Notes: generated by a model from the letters alone, not told the origin. Numbered from the stretch's first letter, positions 1 to 9,581 are shown. The stretch: DNA of 64,000 nt from Nonomuraea sp. NBC_00507 (GCF_036013525.1 NZ_CP107853.1:248001-312000); one strand, 5' to 3'. Numbers and translations: made by a program.

Positions 1-590
<590 letters not shown>

Positions 591-628
591 CGGACTAACC
601 TTTCCGGCTCAAGCTGTAGGAATCATTC

Positions 629-1213
629 TTGCCCGACATCCCCCCATTCGGCCAGGGAACCGTGCGCCCCAAGAGCCTCGGTTATCTGATGTTCGCCAGC
701 CGCTGGCTCCAGGTGCCGCTCTACCTGGGCCTGATCGTGGCGCAGGCGGTGTACGTGTGGCAGTTCGTGCTGGAGCTCTGGCACCTGATCGAGACGGTGT
801 TCCTGCACGCCGCCCCGGCGTCGGCGGGCACGCCGTCCGCCGAGGTCGTGGTGATGCTCACCGTCCTGGGCCTCATCGACGTGGTGATGATCTCCAATCT
901 GCTGATCATGGTGATCATCGGCGGTTACGAGACGTTCGTCTCCCGCATCAACCTCAACGACCATCCCGACGAGCCGGAGTGGCTCTCCCACGTCAACGCC
1001 AACGTGCTAAAGGTCAAGCTGGCCACGGCCATCATCGGCATCTCATCGGTGCATCTGCTGCAGACCTTCATCCGGGCGCAGTCGACGCCCAACGACAAGA
1101 TCATGTGGCAGACGATCATCCACCTGGCGTTCGTGGCCTCCGCCGTGGGGCTGGCCTTCATCGACCGCCTGCTCTCGGCCTCCCCGGCCGAGCACACGCG
1201 GTCACATATTTAG
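629..1213 (+). CDS. UPF0114 (YqhA-type) membrane protein
   Basis: This 194-residue protein starts with TTG behind an AGGAA ribosome site 8 bases upstream. It has three to four hydrophobic helices (about residues 25-50, 70-105, 130-150, 160-180) and the UPF0114 text around GGYETFVSRIN and HPDEPEWLSHVN, then KVKLATAIIGISSVHLLQTF. The length fits the family. The biochemical role of UPF0114 is not established. The last codons overlap the convergent rhomboid gene by 12 bases. TTG is the first start in frame; the next methionine would remove part of the amphipathic N-terminus. Confidence 0.75.
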   Translation: MPDIPPFGQGTVRPKSLGYLMFASRWLQVPLYLGLIVAQAVYVWQFVLELWHLIETVFLHAAPASAGTPSAEVVVMLTVLGLIDVVMISNLLIMVIIGGYETFVSRINLNDHPDEPEWLSHVNANVLKVKLATAIIGISSVHLLQTFIRAQSTPNDKIMWQTIIHLAFVASAVGLAFIDRLLSASPAEHTRSHI

Positions 1214-1819
1214 CGCTCGCTTACGGCGGAGCACCCAGCCGGCCACCACGCCGCCGACGAGGCCGAACAGGTGTCCCTGCCAGGAGATGCCCTCCTGGTT
1301 GGGCAGCAGGCCCGCCAGGATCCCGTAGTAGACGATGCCCACGCCCACGGCGATGACGATGTCGAGCAGCCGCCGGTCGAACACGCCCCTGGCCAGGATG
1401 TAGCCGAAGTAGCCGAACACCAGCCCGCTCGCCCCGACCGTGTAGACGGCGGGGCTGGTCAGCCAGGTGCCGAGCCCGCCGATCACGATGATGATCAGGC
1501 TGGCCCACAGGAACTTGCGCACGTCACGCAGCCCGGCCAGGAAGCCGAGCACCAGCAGGGGCACCGAGTTGGCCATGAGGTGGCCGAAGCCGCCGTGCAG
1601 GAAGGGCGCGAACAGGATGCCGACCAGCCCTTCGGGATCCCAGCCGAGGATGCCGAACTGGTCGAGCGCGCCGTTGAGCACGTAGTCGACGCCCTCGACG
1701 ACCCACATCACGACGAGCATGCCGACCACGATGATGAAGGCGCTCAACGCACCAGAGAGAAGGGCTCCGGCGCCACGTTTGGCGGACTCGAACCTCGGCG
1801 AACCCGAATAGTCGCTCAT
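1202..1819 (-). CDS. Rhomboid family intramembrane serine protease
   Basis: This 205-residue protein has six membrane segments. Catalytic features are visible: HGGFGHLMANS (His and Asn of the oxyanion region, about residues 75-85), the nucleophile motif GASGLVFG (Ser about residue 130) and the partner His in WQGHLFGL near residue 185. Rhomboids cut transmembrane segments inside the bilayer; the substrate is unknown. The ATG is preceded by a strong GGAGGAGGG site. Upstream, a 17-base direct repeat (1812-1828 and 1883-1899) duplicates the region around the start codon and ribosome site, a small local duplication. Confidence 0.88.
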   Translation of the reverse strand: MSDYSGSPRFESAKRGAGALLSGALSAFIIVVGMLVVMWVVEGVDYVLNGALDQFGILGWDPEGLVGILFAPFLHGGFGHLMANSVPLLVLGFLAGLRDVRKFLWASLIIIVIGGLGTWLTSPAVYTVGASGLVFGYFGYILARGVFDRRLLDIVIAVGVGIVYYGILAGLLPNQEGISWQGHLFGLVGGVVAGWVLRRKRALNM

Positions 1820-1956
1820 ACGCCCTCCTCCGGAGGTCGCATGAGCGACAGTCGGCTGTGTTGAACTAGTCGCTCGCTGCGCTCGCTCATACGCCCTCCC
1901 GGTAGCTCGTCTACTCCCTTTACGGTACGCAGGAAGTCCTATGAATGCGCTAAAAG

Positions 1957-2028
1957 TATCCCCTCCCGGTTCCGGGAGGGGATAGCGGGGCCGGGAGGGG
2001 ATACCGGTGCCGGGAGAGGGAGAGCTAT
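1957..2028. repeat. Perfect 13-bp hairpin plus three 19-bp tandem units
   Basis: TATCCCCTCCCGG at 1957-1969 pairs perfectly with CCGGGAGGGGATA at 1972-1984 across a TT loop. The right arm also begins a tandem array with a 19-base period (1972-1990, 1991-2009 and a decayed third copy at 2010-2028). The array sits just past the stop of the enoyl-CoA hydratase gene and upstream of the rhomboid gene. It probably ends transcription of the former; the tandem copies may let alternative hairpins form. Confidence 0.7.
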
Positions 2029-2789
2029 TCGCCCTTCCACTGGGGCGCGCGCTTCTCGGCGAAGGCCGCGGCGCCCTCCATGGCGTCCTTGGAGCCGAAC
2101 ACCGGACCGACGATCGCGCCTTGCTTGGCGAACATCTCCTCCAGCGACCAGTCCTGGGACTCGATGATCACCTTCTTGGTGGCGGCGAGCGCCAGCGGGG
2201 CGTTGGCGGCGATCTTGCGCGCCAGCTCCAGCGCTCCCTCCAAGGCCGCCCCCGGCTCGGTGATCCGGTTGACCAGGCCGAGTTCGTACAGGCGGGAGGC
2301 CGGGTAGTGCTCGCCGGTCAGCGCGATCTCCATAGCCACGTGGTACGGGATCCGCCGCGGCAGCCGCATGATGCCGCCCGCCCCGGCCACCAGCCCGCGC
2401 CTGGGCTCGGGCAGCCCGAACGTGGCCTGCGACGAGGCCACGATGACGTCGCAGGCCAGCGCGAGCTCGAACCCGCCCGCGAGCGCGTACCCTTCGACGG
2501 CGGCCACGAGCGGCTTCTTCGGCGGCGCCTCGGTCACCCCACCGAACCCGCGCCCCTCGACCACCGGGAAGTCGCCGGTCAGGAAGCCCTTCAGGTCCAT
2601 CCCCGCCGAGAACGTGCCCCCGGCGCCGGTCAGGACATATGCCGAAATGTCGGGACGTTCATCGAGCTCGTCCAGCGCGCCCGCGATCCCGCGCGCCACC
2701 GCCCCATTGACGGCGTTGCGCGCCTTGGGCCGGTTGATGGTAATGATCGCGACATTGCCGGACTCCTCGACGAGCACTTCGTCAGACAC
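2025..2789 (-). CDS. Enoyl-CoA hydratase/isomerase (crotonase family)
   Basis: This 254-residue crotonase-fold protein starts with GTG. Family marks are INRPKARNAV near the N-terminus, the oxyanion-hole stretch GGTFSAGMDLKGF (about residues 57-70), and the second oxyanion element EGYALAGGFELALACD near residue 100. EPRRGLVAGAGG follows, where catalytic glutamates of hydratases lie. It should act on acyl-CoA in the cytoplasm; chain-length preference cannot be read. It follows an SDR gene by 51 bases in the same direction, and the pair looks like hydratase plus hydroxyacyl-CoA dehydrogenase of a beta-oxidation-type step. Confidence 0.85.
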   Translation of the reverse strand: MSDEVLVEESGNVAIITINRPKARNAVNGAVARGIAGALDELDERPDISAYVLTGAGGTFSAGMDLKGFLTGDFPVVEGRGFGGVTEAPPKKPLVAAVEGYALAGGFELALACDVIVASSQATFGLPEPRRGLVAGAGGIMRLPRRIPYHVAMEIALTGEHYPASRLYELGLVNRITEPGAALEGALELARKIAANAPLALAATKKVIIESQDWSLEEMFAKQGAIVGPVFGSKDAMEGAAAFAEKRAPQWKGE

Positions 2790-2840
2790 GGGAAGCCTTT
2801 CAACTCGGGGGTTCGCGGGGGGCGTCCCCCCGCGGGGACC

Positions 2841-3614
2841 TCACTTGGGCTGGAAGCGGATGCCGCCGTCGAAGCGGATGACCTCGGCGTTCATGTAGTC
2901 GTTCTCGATCAGGCTGCGCACCAGGTGCGCGAACTCGTCGGCCCGTCCCATGCGCTTGGGGAACACCACCGGCGCGACCAGCTTGGCCTTGAACTCCTCG
3001 GCGTTGGAGGAGAAGCCGTAGATCGGGGTGTCGATGATGCCGGGGCAGATCGTGTTCACGCGGACGCCGATGGCCGACAGGTCGCGGGCCGCGGGCACCG
3101 TCATGCCCACGATGCCTCCCTTGGAGGCCGAGTACGCCAACTGCCCGGTCTGCCCCTCCAGGGCCGCCACAGACGCTGTGTTGATCACCACGCCGCGCTG
3201 CCCGTCGGCGTCGGCCGGCTCCGTCTTGGCGATCGCGGCCGCCGCGATGCGCATGAGGTTGAACGTGCCGATCAGGTTGACCTCGATGACCTTGCGGTAG
3301 GTGGCCGGGTTGTGCGGCTGGCCGTCGCGGTTGACGGTACGCTCCGCCCAGCCGATGCCGGCGCTGTTGACCACCACGCGCAGCGGCTTGCCGGTGGCCA
3401 CGGCCGCGTCCACGGCCGCCTGCACCTGCTCGTCGTCCGACACGTCCGTCCTGGCGAAGACGCCGCCGATCTCGTCGGCGACGCTCTTGCCGCGCTCCTC
3501 GTTGAGGTCGGCGACGACCACGGTGGCGCCGGCGCGAGCCAGCTCGCGAGCGGTGGCCTCGCCCAGGCCGCTGGCGCCGCCGGAAATGATTGCTGCAGAT
3601 CCGTTCACGTCCAT
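2841..3614 (-). CDS. SDR dehydrogenase, HSD10-like 3-hydroxyacyl-CoA dehydrogenase
   Basis: This 257-residue classical short-chain dehydrogenase has the NAD site [14 protein letters not shown] (residues 12-25), VVNSAGIG (about 85-92), a catalytic Ser near [11 protein letters not shown], and the YSASK Tyr/Lys pair near residue 160. CPGIIDTPI and an FDGGIRF ending are typical of the type-2 3-hydroxyacyl-CoA dehydrogenase (HSD17B10) group. It likely oxidises a 3-hydroxyacyl-CoA with NAD and passes into the same pathway as the hydratase downstream. No strong ribosome site precedes the ATG; TAGGGT seven bases upstream suggests a leaderless transcript. Confidence 0.82.
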   Translation of the reverse strand: MDVNGSAAIISGGASGLGEATARELARAGATVVVADLNEERGKSVADEIGGVFARTDVSDDEQVQAAVDAAVATGKPLRVVVNSAGIGWAERTVNRDGQPHNPATYRKVIEVNLIGTFNLMRIAAAAIAKTEPADADGQRGVVINTASVAALEGQTGQLAYSASKGGIVGMTVPAARDLSAIGVRVNTICPGIIDTPIYGFSSNAEEFKAKLVAPVVFPKRMGRADEFAHLVRSLIENDYMNAEVIRFDGGIRFQPK

Positions 3615-3662
3615 AGACCGGACCCTAACCCGGCGACCGAATGAAGTTCTACTCGGGGGTCG

Positions 3663-4001
3663 TCAAATCTCACCCACGGCGCTGTCCACGTCGGAGTAGA
3701 CCTTGATCCGCCGGTCCAGCCCCGTGGTGCGGAGGATGCGTGCCACGGGCGCCTGCGGCGCCGCCAGCGACACGCCGCCGCCCTCACCGGTCGCCAGCCG
3801 CCAGGCCTCGATCAGCACCGACAGCCCGCTGGAATCCATGAATGACAGCTGCTGCAGGTCGAGCACGAGCCTGGCGCCGTCCTGCTTGATGGCATCGCGT
3901 ACCTCGTCACGGAGAAACGGCGCGGTGAACAGGTCGAGCTCGCCCTCAACGGCCACCACCACGGCGTCTCCCAGGGCGTGTCGCGCAAGCCGCAGCTTCA
4001 T
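3663..4001 (-). CDS. STAS-domain anti-sigma-factor antagonist
   Basis: This is a 112-residue SpoIIAA-like protein. The DSSGL motif (around residue 58) carries the serine that partner kinases phosphorylate, and VEGELDLFTAPFLRDEV opens the fold. Such proteins bind anti-sigma kinases and free a sigma factor of the SigB/SigF type. The start was placed at 4001 because GAGGAGGGG lies 5 bases upstream; an upstream ATG at 4058 has no such site. No kinase or sigma gene is adjacent, so the partner is elsewhere. Confidence 0.82.
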   Translation of the reverse strand: MKLRLARHALGDAVVVAVEGELDLFTAPFLRDEVRDAIKQDGARLVLDLQQLSFMDSSGLSVLIEAWRLATGEGGGVSLAAPQAPVARILRTTGLDRRIKVYSDVDSAVGEI

Positions 4002-4086
4002 TTGGCCCCTCCTCGATGAGCCACTGTACTTCGACATCCCCGGAAACCGGACATGCAAGACTCCGAAGATTTGATGCCTAACTTCC

Positions 4087-4821
4087 TCACACCGCGGGGA
4101 TGGCGAACCCGTACGGGAGCTCCAGGCGGTGTGAGGCCAGCAGCTCGGTGTCCGCCAGCAGCTCGCGGGTGGGCCCGTCGGCGGCGATCACGCCGTCGGA
4201 GAGGATGAGCGAGCGCTCGCACAACTCCAGCGCGTACGGCAGGTCGTGCGTGACCATGAGCACCGTCACGTCCAGGGAACGCAGGACCTCGGCCAGCTCC
4301 CTGCGGGCGGCCGGGTCCAGGTTGGAGGAGGGCTCGTCCAGCACCAGGATCTCCGGCTCCATGGCCAGCACCGTCGCGACCGCCACCCGGCGCCGCTGGC
4401 CGAACGACAGATGGTGCGGCGGCCGGTCGATGGCCTCCAGCATGCCGACCCGCTCCAGCGCGCCCTTGACGACCCGATCCAGGTCCTCGCCCCGCACGCC
4501 CGCGTTGGCCGGGCCGAAGGCCACGTCGTCGCGGACCGTGGGCATGAAGAGCTGGTCGTCGGGGTCCTGGAAGACCAGGCCGACCCGCTGCCTGACCTCG
4601 TGGAGCGTGTCCTTGCGCACCGGGGTGCCGGCCACGGTGACAGTGCCGTGCCCTGGGGTGAGGATCCCGTTGAGGTGCATGACCAGTGTGGTCTTGCCGG
4701 CGCCGTTCGGGCCGAGCAGGGCCACCCGCTCGCCGCGGGCGATCGACAGGTCCACGCCGTACAACGCCTGCGTGCCGTCGGGGTAGGCGTAGGCGAGCTG
4801 CCTGACGTCGAGAGAATTCAC
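4087..4821 (-). CDS. cbiO: Energy-coupling-factor ABC ATPase for cobalt/nickel
   Basis: This 244-residue ATPase has Walker A GPNGAGKTT (about residue 36), the Q-loop in VFQDPDDQLF, signature LSFGQRRRVAVA, Walker B ILVLDEPSSNLDP and switch His in VTHDL. The QDPDDQ text is typical of CbiO/EcfA. It powers metal uptake by the CbiM-CbiQ membrane complex. The start chosen is GTG at 4821, whose GTGA overlaps the cbiQ stop by 4 bases; an ATG 19 codons upstream lies inside cbiQ. Translational coupling is likely. Confidence 0.88.
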   Translation of the reverse strand: MNSLDVRQLAYAYPDGTQALYGVDLSIARGERVALLGPNGAGKTTLVMHLNGILTPGHGTVTVAGTPVRKDTLHEVRQRVGLVFQDPDDQLFMPTVRDDVAFGPANAGVRGEDLDRVVKGALERVGMLEAIDRPPHHLSFGQRRRVAVATVLAMEPEILVLDEPSSNLDPAARRELAEVLRSLDVTVLMVTHDLPYALELCERSLILSDGVIAADGPTRELLADTELLASHRLELPYGFAIPAV

Positions 4822-5573
4822 AGGCCGAGTCCCAACACTGCGAGTGCCGCTGCGGGCAGAGCGAGAGCGGTGCCCCATTGGGGGACGGATGCCGACATAT
4901 CATGAATTATCGGCATGCGGCCGGAGTATCCGCGGCTGAGCATCGCCAGATGCACCCGCTCGCCCCGCTCGTACGAACGAATGAACAACGCCCCGGCGGA
5001 TCGCGCCAGCACGGGGATGTGCCGGAAATTTCGGGCTTCGAACCCGCGGGACTCCCGCGCCACCCGCATCCGCCGCATCTCATCCATGATCACATCCATG
5101 TACCGCAGCATGAACATGGCGATCTGGACGAGCAGGCTCGGCAGCCGCAGCCGCTGCGCCCCGATGAGGATGACCCGCGGCTCCGTGGTGGCCGCCAGCA
5201 GGATCGAGGCGGCCACCCCCAGTGTGGCCTTGGCCAGGATGTTCCAGGCAGCCCAGAGGCCGGGCACGCTCAGCGAGAGCCCCAGCACGGCGACCCGCTC
5301 CCCCAGCCCGATGACCGGGATGAGGAACGCGAACAGCACGAAGGGCACCTCGATCACCATGCGCCGCACGATGTACGTGGCCGGCACCCGCGCCGCCACC
5401 GCGACGACGCCGAGCAACACCGCGTAGGCCGCGAACGCCCAGAACCGCTCGCGCGGCGTGGCCACCACGACGACGGCGAACGCGAAGACCGCGAGCAGCT
5501 TGCACTGCGGCGGCAGCCGGTGCACGACCGAGCCGCCCGGCAGGTAGAGCTGATGGTGACGCCCGGCGCCCAC
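4818..5573 (-). CDS. cbiQ: ECF transporter T component for cobalt/nickel
   Basis: This 251-residue membrane protein has about five hydrophobic helices and the paired coupling-helix motifs of T components, seen as arginine-rich stretches RMRVARESRGF and HLAMLSRGYSGRMP near the C-terminus. It links the ATPase to the substrate-binding subunit. GTG start; it begins 3 bases after the cbiM stop and its TGA overlaps cbiO. The order M-Q-O on one leftward transcript is the classic cobalt/nickel importer. Substrate (Co or Ni) cannot be settled from this subunit. Confidence 0.87.
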   Translation of the reverse strand: MGAGRHHQLYLPGGSVVHRLPPQCKLLAVFAFAVVVVATPRERFWAFAAYAVLLGVVAVAARVPATYIVRRMVIEVPFVLFAFLIPVIGLGERVAVLGLSLSVPGLWAAWNILAKATLGVAASILLAATTEPRVILIGAQRLRLPSLLVQIAMFMLRYMDVIMDEMRRMRVARESRGFEARNFRHIPVLARSAGALFIRSYERGERVHLAMLSRGYSGRMPIIHDMSASVPQWGTALALPAAALAVLGLGL

Positions 5574-5576
5574 CCC

Positions 5577-6581
5577 TCAGACCTTGACCTTGTCTCGACT
5601 CCTTGCGGCGTACGCCACCGCCCCGGCGACCAGCAGCACGAGCCCGACGCCGACGAGCCCGGCCACGCCCACGGGGATCCCGCCGACCTCACCGTAGTCG
5701 GCCAGCGCCCACCCACCGAACACGTGGTCCGTGGCCTGGCCGAGGAAGCCCTTGCTCTCGGCCACCGACTCCAGCCCGTCGGGCGAGGAGGAGGCGAAGA
5801 ACGACACCACCCCGGCCAGCACCGCCGTCACCCCGAGCCCGCCGAGCAGGAACGGCCGGCCGGCGCCGCGGACAGGGGCCGGCTCGGGCTCGCCCACGGT
5901 GGTCGTCCCGTCGGCGCCGCGCAGGACCAGCGGCTTGGCCAGGCCGCGGGCGCCGTACACGAGGTCGGGCCGCACGGCGAGCACCGCGCCGACGGTCAGC
6001 GCCGTGATCACTCCCTCGCCGATGCCGATCAGCAGGTGCACACCGCCCATCGCGGCCGCCACCGCCGACACCTCGATCGGCGCGGTGCCGCCGAGCCAGA
6101 ACAGCAACGTGAACACCATCGCGGAGGCCGGCACGGAGATCAGCGCGGACAGGAACGCCGCCAGCGTGATCCCGCCCTTGCCCCTGGCCAGCCCGCTGAC
6201 CAGCCGGAAGACCGCCCAGCCGACCAGCACGCCGACGAGGCCCATGATCGTGATGTTGACGCCCAGCGCGGTCAGCCCGCCGTCGGCGAAGAACACGCTC
6301 TGGACGAGGAGGACCACGGCGATACACAGAACGCCGGTATAAGGCCCGACGAGTATCGCGGCCAGCGCCCCGCCCATCAGGTGGCCGCTGGTGCCCGCGG
6401 CGACGGGGAAGTTGAGCATCTGCACGGCGAACACGAAGGCGGCCACGAGCCCCGCCATGGGCGCGGTCCGGTCGTCGAGCTCCCGCCGCGCCCCGCGGAG
6501 ACACACCGCGACCCCGGCCGCCGCCACCACCCCGGCTGACAGGGATGTCACCGCATTGAAGAAGCCATCGGGTACGTGCAC
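5577..6581 (-). CDS. cbiM: ECF substrate-binding subunit, CbiM with CbiN-like PDGLE tail
   Basis: This 334-residue fusion has a CbiM domain of about six helices (residues 1-210). After a Pro-rich linker comes a C-terminal PDGLE domain (SSPDGLESVAE near residue 260) that replaces separate CbiN. The family metal site uses the N-terminal Met-His. An ATG at 6587 would add two residues, whereas GTG at 6581 gives MHVPDGF and sits 8 bases behind GGGAGG; the ATG would be only 2 bases from it. I therefore start at 6581. No B12 riboswitch is seen in the 75-base gap upstream. Confidence 0.87.
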   Translation of the reverse strand: MHVPDGFFNAVTSLSAGVVAAAGVAVCLRGARRELDDRTAPMAGLVAAFVFAVQMLNFPVAAGTSGHLMGGALAAILVGPYTGVLCIAVVLLVQSVFFADGGLTALGVNITIMGLVGVLVGWAVFRLVSGLARGKGGITLAAFLSALISVPASAMVFTLLFWLGGTAPIEVSAVAAAMGGVHLLIGIGEGVITALTVGAVLAVRPDLVYGARGLAKPLVLRGADGTTTVGEPEPAPVRGAGRPFLLGGLGVTAVLAGVVSFFASSSPDGLESVAESKGFLGQATDHVFGGWALADYGEVGGIPVGVAGLVGVGLVLLVAGAVAYAARSRDKVKV

Positions 6582-6656
6582 GACCATTGCCTCCCAAGAG
6601 GACGAACAAGCGTTCCTACCTTAAGGCATCGTCTTGCACCTGCACATAGATGGCAA

Positions 6657-8468
6657 TTAGCTCATGATCTTTTTCACGAGAGTCGCCGGTGTCAGCCGCC
6701 GTACGACCGTGCTCAGCCGCCCCTTCCCCGACGTCGCGTACGGTCGCACGCTCCGCAGCAGGGCGGCGAACCACCACCGGCGCGGCGGCGCGACCGCCCC
6801 GGCGTCGGCCTCGATCCTGAACCGCGCGGGCGGCCCGCCCAGATCGAGCTCCAGATAGGCGTCCCAGGTGCCGGGCGCGAGCTTGCCCACCGCCGGCCTG
6901 GCCGTGAACCCGCCGCCGGGCAGCGCCGTCACGGGCTCCATCAGCTCGCGGCCCGTCTGACGCTCGCGCCAGACGATCCGCCTGATCGCCGCGGCCGCCG
7001 GGGTGGTGCCGGCGACGGCGATCTCGCCGTCCACCACCAGCCGGCGCACGAGCCCCCACCTGGTCCTGATGATCCTGGCCGTGCCGGGCACCCCGACCAC
7101 ATGCCCGCCGACGTCGATGCTCAGGTTGCCGTTGTCCCTGGTGAAGTAGGGCAGGACCGCTCTTTTGCCGAGCAGCCTCGGCTGCGGCAGGGTGACGCCG
7201 CTGTCGCGCTCCGCGCCGAGCCTGCCGAAGCGCACGACGCCCTCGAGCTCGACCGCCACCCGCAGGTCCCAGATGCCTGAGTCGAGCCTGCTCGCCTCGA
7301 CGCGGGCGGTGAACTCGCCGCCCTTGCGCTGCGCGGGCACGACCAGTTCGGAGTGCGGGGCGTACCGGGAGCGCAGCACCACGGCCACGCCGTCGTCCCT
7401 GCTGATGCCGTCGAGCCGGGCGGCGCCCGTCACCACCAGGCGGTCGCCGTCCCAGCGCAGCCCGGTCAGCCTGCGCCGCACGGTGGCGCTCTCGATGCGG
7501 GCCAGGCGCACGAGCCGGTCGATGTCGTCCAGCGCGCCCGCCCGCTGCCGGTCGATGCTGCCCAGCCGCTCGTGCACGCCCGGCGTGTACCACTCGTCGC
7601 AGAGGGCGGCGACCTCCCGCGCGATGTCCTTGCGCCGAATGTCGTCGCTCTCCAGGAACACCGCCCCGAGCTGCGCGAACGCGTCCAGCCTGAAGTGCCT
7701 GCGCAGCAGGTGGTCGCGGAGCGGGCCGGGCTCGATGTGCCTGGCCATGAGCCGGATCGGCTCCCGGATCATGGCAAGCCAGGCGAGCGGGTCCCTGCTG
7801 CTCGGCTGCTGCATGACGCTGCTGCCGTCGGGCCTTGCCACGAGGTGGTAGCAGTCGTAGTCGGCGACCACAGAGATCACGCCGGCGTGGCAGTAGGCGT
7901 GGACCGTGAAGAGGATGTCCTCGCCGATGCTCATGCCCTCGCCGAACCTGATGCGGTGGCGTTCGAGCAGGTCCCTCCTGAACAGCTTGAAACAGCACAG
8001 GCTGTTGTAGACGGCGCTATCGCCGAGCTCCGCCCGGTCGGCGTTGTGCTGGAACATTGACGCCGGCGCCCGCCTGCCGTGTCCCACGATCTTGCCGAGG
8101 ACGATGTCGGAGCCGTTCCTGTCGCCCATGGCGACCATGCGTTCCAGCGCCTCTTGCCCGAGGTAGTCGTCGGCGTCACAGAAGAACACATACCGCCCGG
8201 TGGCGTGCTCGAGGCCGACGTTGCGCGGGCGGCCCGCGCCGCTGCCGCGCTCGATGCGCACCACCCGGATGCTGTCCTTGTGGTAGGCCGCGTAGAGGTC
8301 GAGCAGGTCGGCGCTGCCGTCCGTGGAGCCGTCGTCGATGACGACGATCTCCTTCTTGACCCGCTGCACGAGCACGGACGTGAGGCATCTGTCGAGGTAG
8401 TCTCGGCAGTTTTGCGCGGGGATGACGACGCTGACGTCCACCGCATCGTCATTGCCTGTCGCCGGCAT
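6657..8468 (-). CDS. Family 2 glycosyltransferase with long C-terminal domain
   Basis: This protein has 603 residues. The GT-A domain (about 10-230) shows VSVVIPAQNCRDYL, DDGSTDGS, RGSGAGRPRNVGLEHATG and the metal-binding FCDADDYL; GEDILFT fits the acceptor region. Residues 330-560 form beta-rich repeats like the C-terminal part of wall teichoic-acid GTs (TarS/TagF type), suggesting a cell-wall or extracellular polymer acceptor. Start at ATG 8468 has GGGAG 8 bases upstream; GTG codons just before do not. It precedes cbiM by 75 bases, but functional linkage is doubtful. Confidence 0.8.
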   Translation of the reverse strand: MPATGNDDAVDVSVVIPAQNCRDYLDRCLTSVLVQRVKKEIVVIDDGSTDGSADLLDLYAAYHKDSIRVVRIERGSGAGRPRNVGLEHATGRYVFFCDADDYLGQEALERMVAMGDRNGSDIVLGKIVGHGRRAPASMFQHNADRAELGDSAVYNSLCCFKLFRRDLLERHRIRFGEGMSIGEDILFTVHAYCHAGVISVVADYDCYHLVARPDGSSVMQQPSSRDPLAWLAMIREPIRLMARHIEPGPLRDHLLRRHFRLDAFAQLGAVFLESDDIRRKDIAREVAALCDEWYTPGVHERLGSIDRQRAGALDDIDRLVRLARIESATVRRRLTGLRWDGDRLVVTGAARLDGISRDDGVAVVLRSRYAPHSELVVPAQRKGGEFTARVEASRLDSGIWDLRVAVELEGVVRFGRLGAERDSGVTLPQPRLLGKRAVLPYFTRDNGNLSIDVGGHVVGVPGTARIIRTRWGLVRRLVVDGEIAVAGTTPAAAAIRRIVWRERQTGRELMEPVTALPGGGFTARPAVGKLAPGTWDAYLELDLGGPPARFRIEADAGAVAPPRRWWFAALLRSVRPYATSGKGRLSTVVRRLTPATLVKKIMS

Positions 8469-8789
8469 CGCCACCACTCCCGGGCTACGGTCCGCTGTCG
8501 CTCCGCTTCAGTATGTGACGAACGGCCGCCGCCATGGGGCCCGATCGCATCTCTTCATCCCCGGCTTTTGCTGACACCGGATATTCACGGCATTCCGCGA
8601 ATAAGCCCCGGCAAGGTCGCCAAATACCACATTCAGCCGCGACCGAACGGGCTTCAGGAAAGAGGTTTTCCCACCCGGGAGGAGAAACCTCTCCGTCAGG
8701 TGCATGGAGGTCTCCCCGAACGGCCCAGGTGATCCGCTCGCAAGGGTTGCGCGTCTACAGTTAGGCAACCTTGACCGGGAGGTGGCGGG
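8469..8789. other. Divergent intergenic region with a stem-loop
   Basis: This 321-base gap separates the leftward glycosyltransferase from a rightward small gene. AGAGGTTT at 8661-8668 pairs with AAACCTCT at 8685-8692; the loop side contains a GGGAGG sequence. TACAGT near 8755 is a possible -10 for the rightward gene. No further gene was seen. Confidence 0.4.
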
Positions 8790-9146
8790 ATGGGATCGGA
8801 TCTCCGCAGGCGGACGACCGAATCGGCAGTGCACACTGCTGAGTTCATCGTCTCTTCTGCTCGGCTGGCAGAGCTGCACGAGTGCTCCGCATTGCTGCGC
8901 CGTACGAGGATGCGGGCCGAAGAGATCGTCGACGAGGCCCGCTCGTTGCTGGCCGCGGCCGAGCGCCTCGGCGACGCCGACCGCATCCTGAGCCTGCGGG
9001 CCCATGTGGACCAGGCGCGCCAGGCGTACTCCAAGGTGTTGACCGCTTACGTGACGATCTGCCGCAGGATCACCGAGGAGCGGCAGGCCATCTTGCAGGC
9101 ACAGATGGAACGGGATCGGCGCGCGGGGTTGTCAGGCGCCGCCTGA
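8790..9146 (+). CDS. Small helical protein of unknown function
   Basis: This 118-residue protein is not recognised. It is almost wholly helical, with heptad-like Leu/Ala spacing from about residue 25 to 110 (ARLAELHECSALLRRTRM, then RILSLRAHVDQARQAY) and an acidic/basic pattern that suggests a coiled-coil dimer. There is no signal peptide or membrane segment. ATG follows GGGAGG by 7 bases. The next gene, a ClpX-type zinc-finger protein, starts 18 bases after its stop, so they form an operon and may act together. Confidence 0.65.
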   Translation: MGSDLRRRTTESAVHTAEFIVSSARLAELHECSALLRRTRMRAEEIVDEARSLLAAAERLGDADRILSLRAHVDQARQAYSKVLTAYVTICRRITEERQAILQAQMERDRRAGLSGAA

Positions 9147-9164
9147 CGGGTCTAGTGTCAGGCC

Positions 9165-9530
9165 ATGCCTGACTGGGAAGACAAGATCCGCTGCTCCTTC
9201 TGCCACAAGAAGAGTGCGGACGTTGAGAAGGTCATTGCCGGTCCTGGAGTGCATATTTGTGACCAGTGCATCCAATTGTGCAATGACATCCTCGCGGAGG
9301 AACGACTCGTCTCCTCCACCGAGCCCCGGCTCCCCATGTGGGAGTCGATGACCGAAGAGCAAATACTCGAGCACCTTCCGAAAATCGCCGCCGTGCAGGC
9401 CCAGGTCGACGACAATCTGCGCGACTGGGTGGCGCACCTGCGCGGCAGGGACGTCAGCTGGGAGCGCATCGGGGCCTCGCTCGGCATGACCCGTCAATCG
9501 GCGTGGGAACGCTTCAGAAGCGAGAAATAG
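9165..9530 (+). CDS. ClpX-type zinc-finger protein with C-terminal HTH
   Basis: This 121-residue protein has an N-terminal zinc finger (CSFC at residues 10-13 and CDQC at 32-35) that matches the ClpX C4 domain, but no AAA ATPase follows. Residues 80-120 ([21 protein letters not shown]) form a clear helix-turn-helix. The combination suggests a DNA-binding protein that uses the ClpX-type finger for protein contacts. It is co-transcribed with the coiled-coil gene upstream. Function is unassigned. Confidence 0.75.
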   Translation: MPDWEDKIRCSFCHKKSADVEKVIAGPGVHICDQCIQLCNDILAEERLVSSTEPRLPMWESMTEEQILEHLPKIAAVQAQVDDNLRDWVAHLRGRDVSWERIGASLGMTRQSAWERFRSEK

Positions 9531-9581
9531 GGCGTCAACCGTTGTGACGTCTGGGGCGTCATTACGTCAGGGAGGCCCATT

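Noticed and set aside
2007..3644. Very long plus-strand frame (over 500 codons) opposite the hydratase/SDR genes
   Set aside because: It is the GC-rich antisense shadow of two clear enzymes, with Arg/Gly/His-rich text and no family match.
4878..6539. Long plus-strand frame opposite cbiQ and cbiM
   Set aside because: Same reason: low-complexity His/Arg/Asp text mirroring the transporter genes.
6582..6656. Possible cobalamin riboswitch or nickel-regulator box before cbiM
   Set aside because: The gap is only 75 bases, far too short for a B12 riboswitch, and TTGC...GCAA half-sites are too widely spaced to be convincing.
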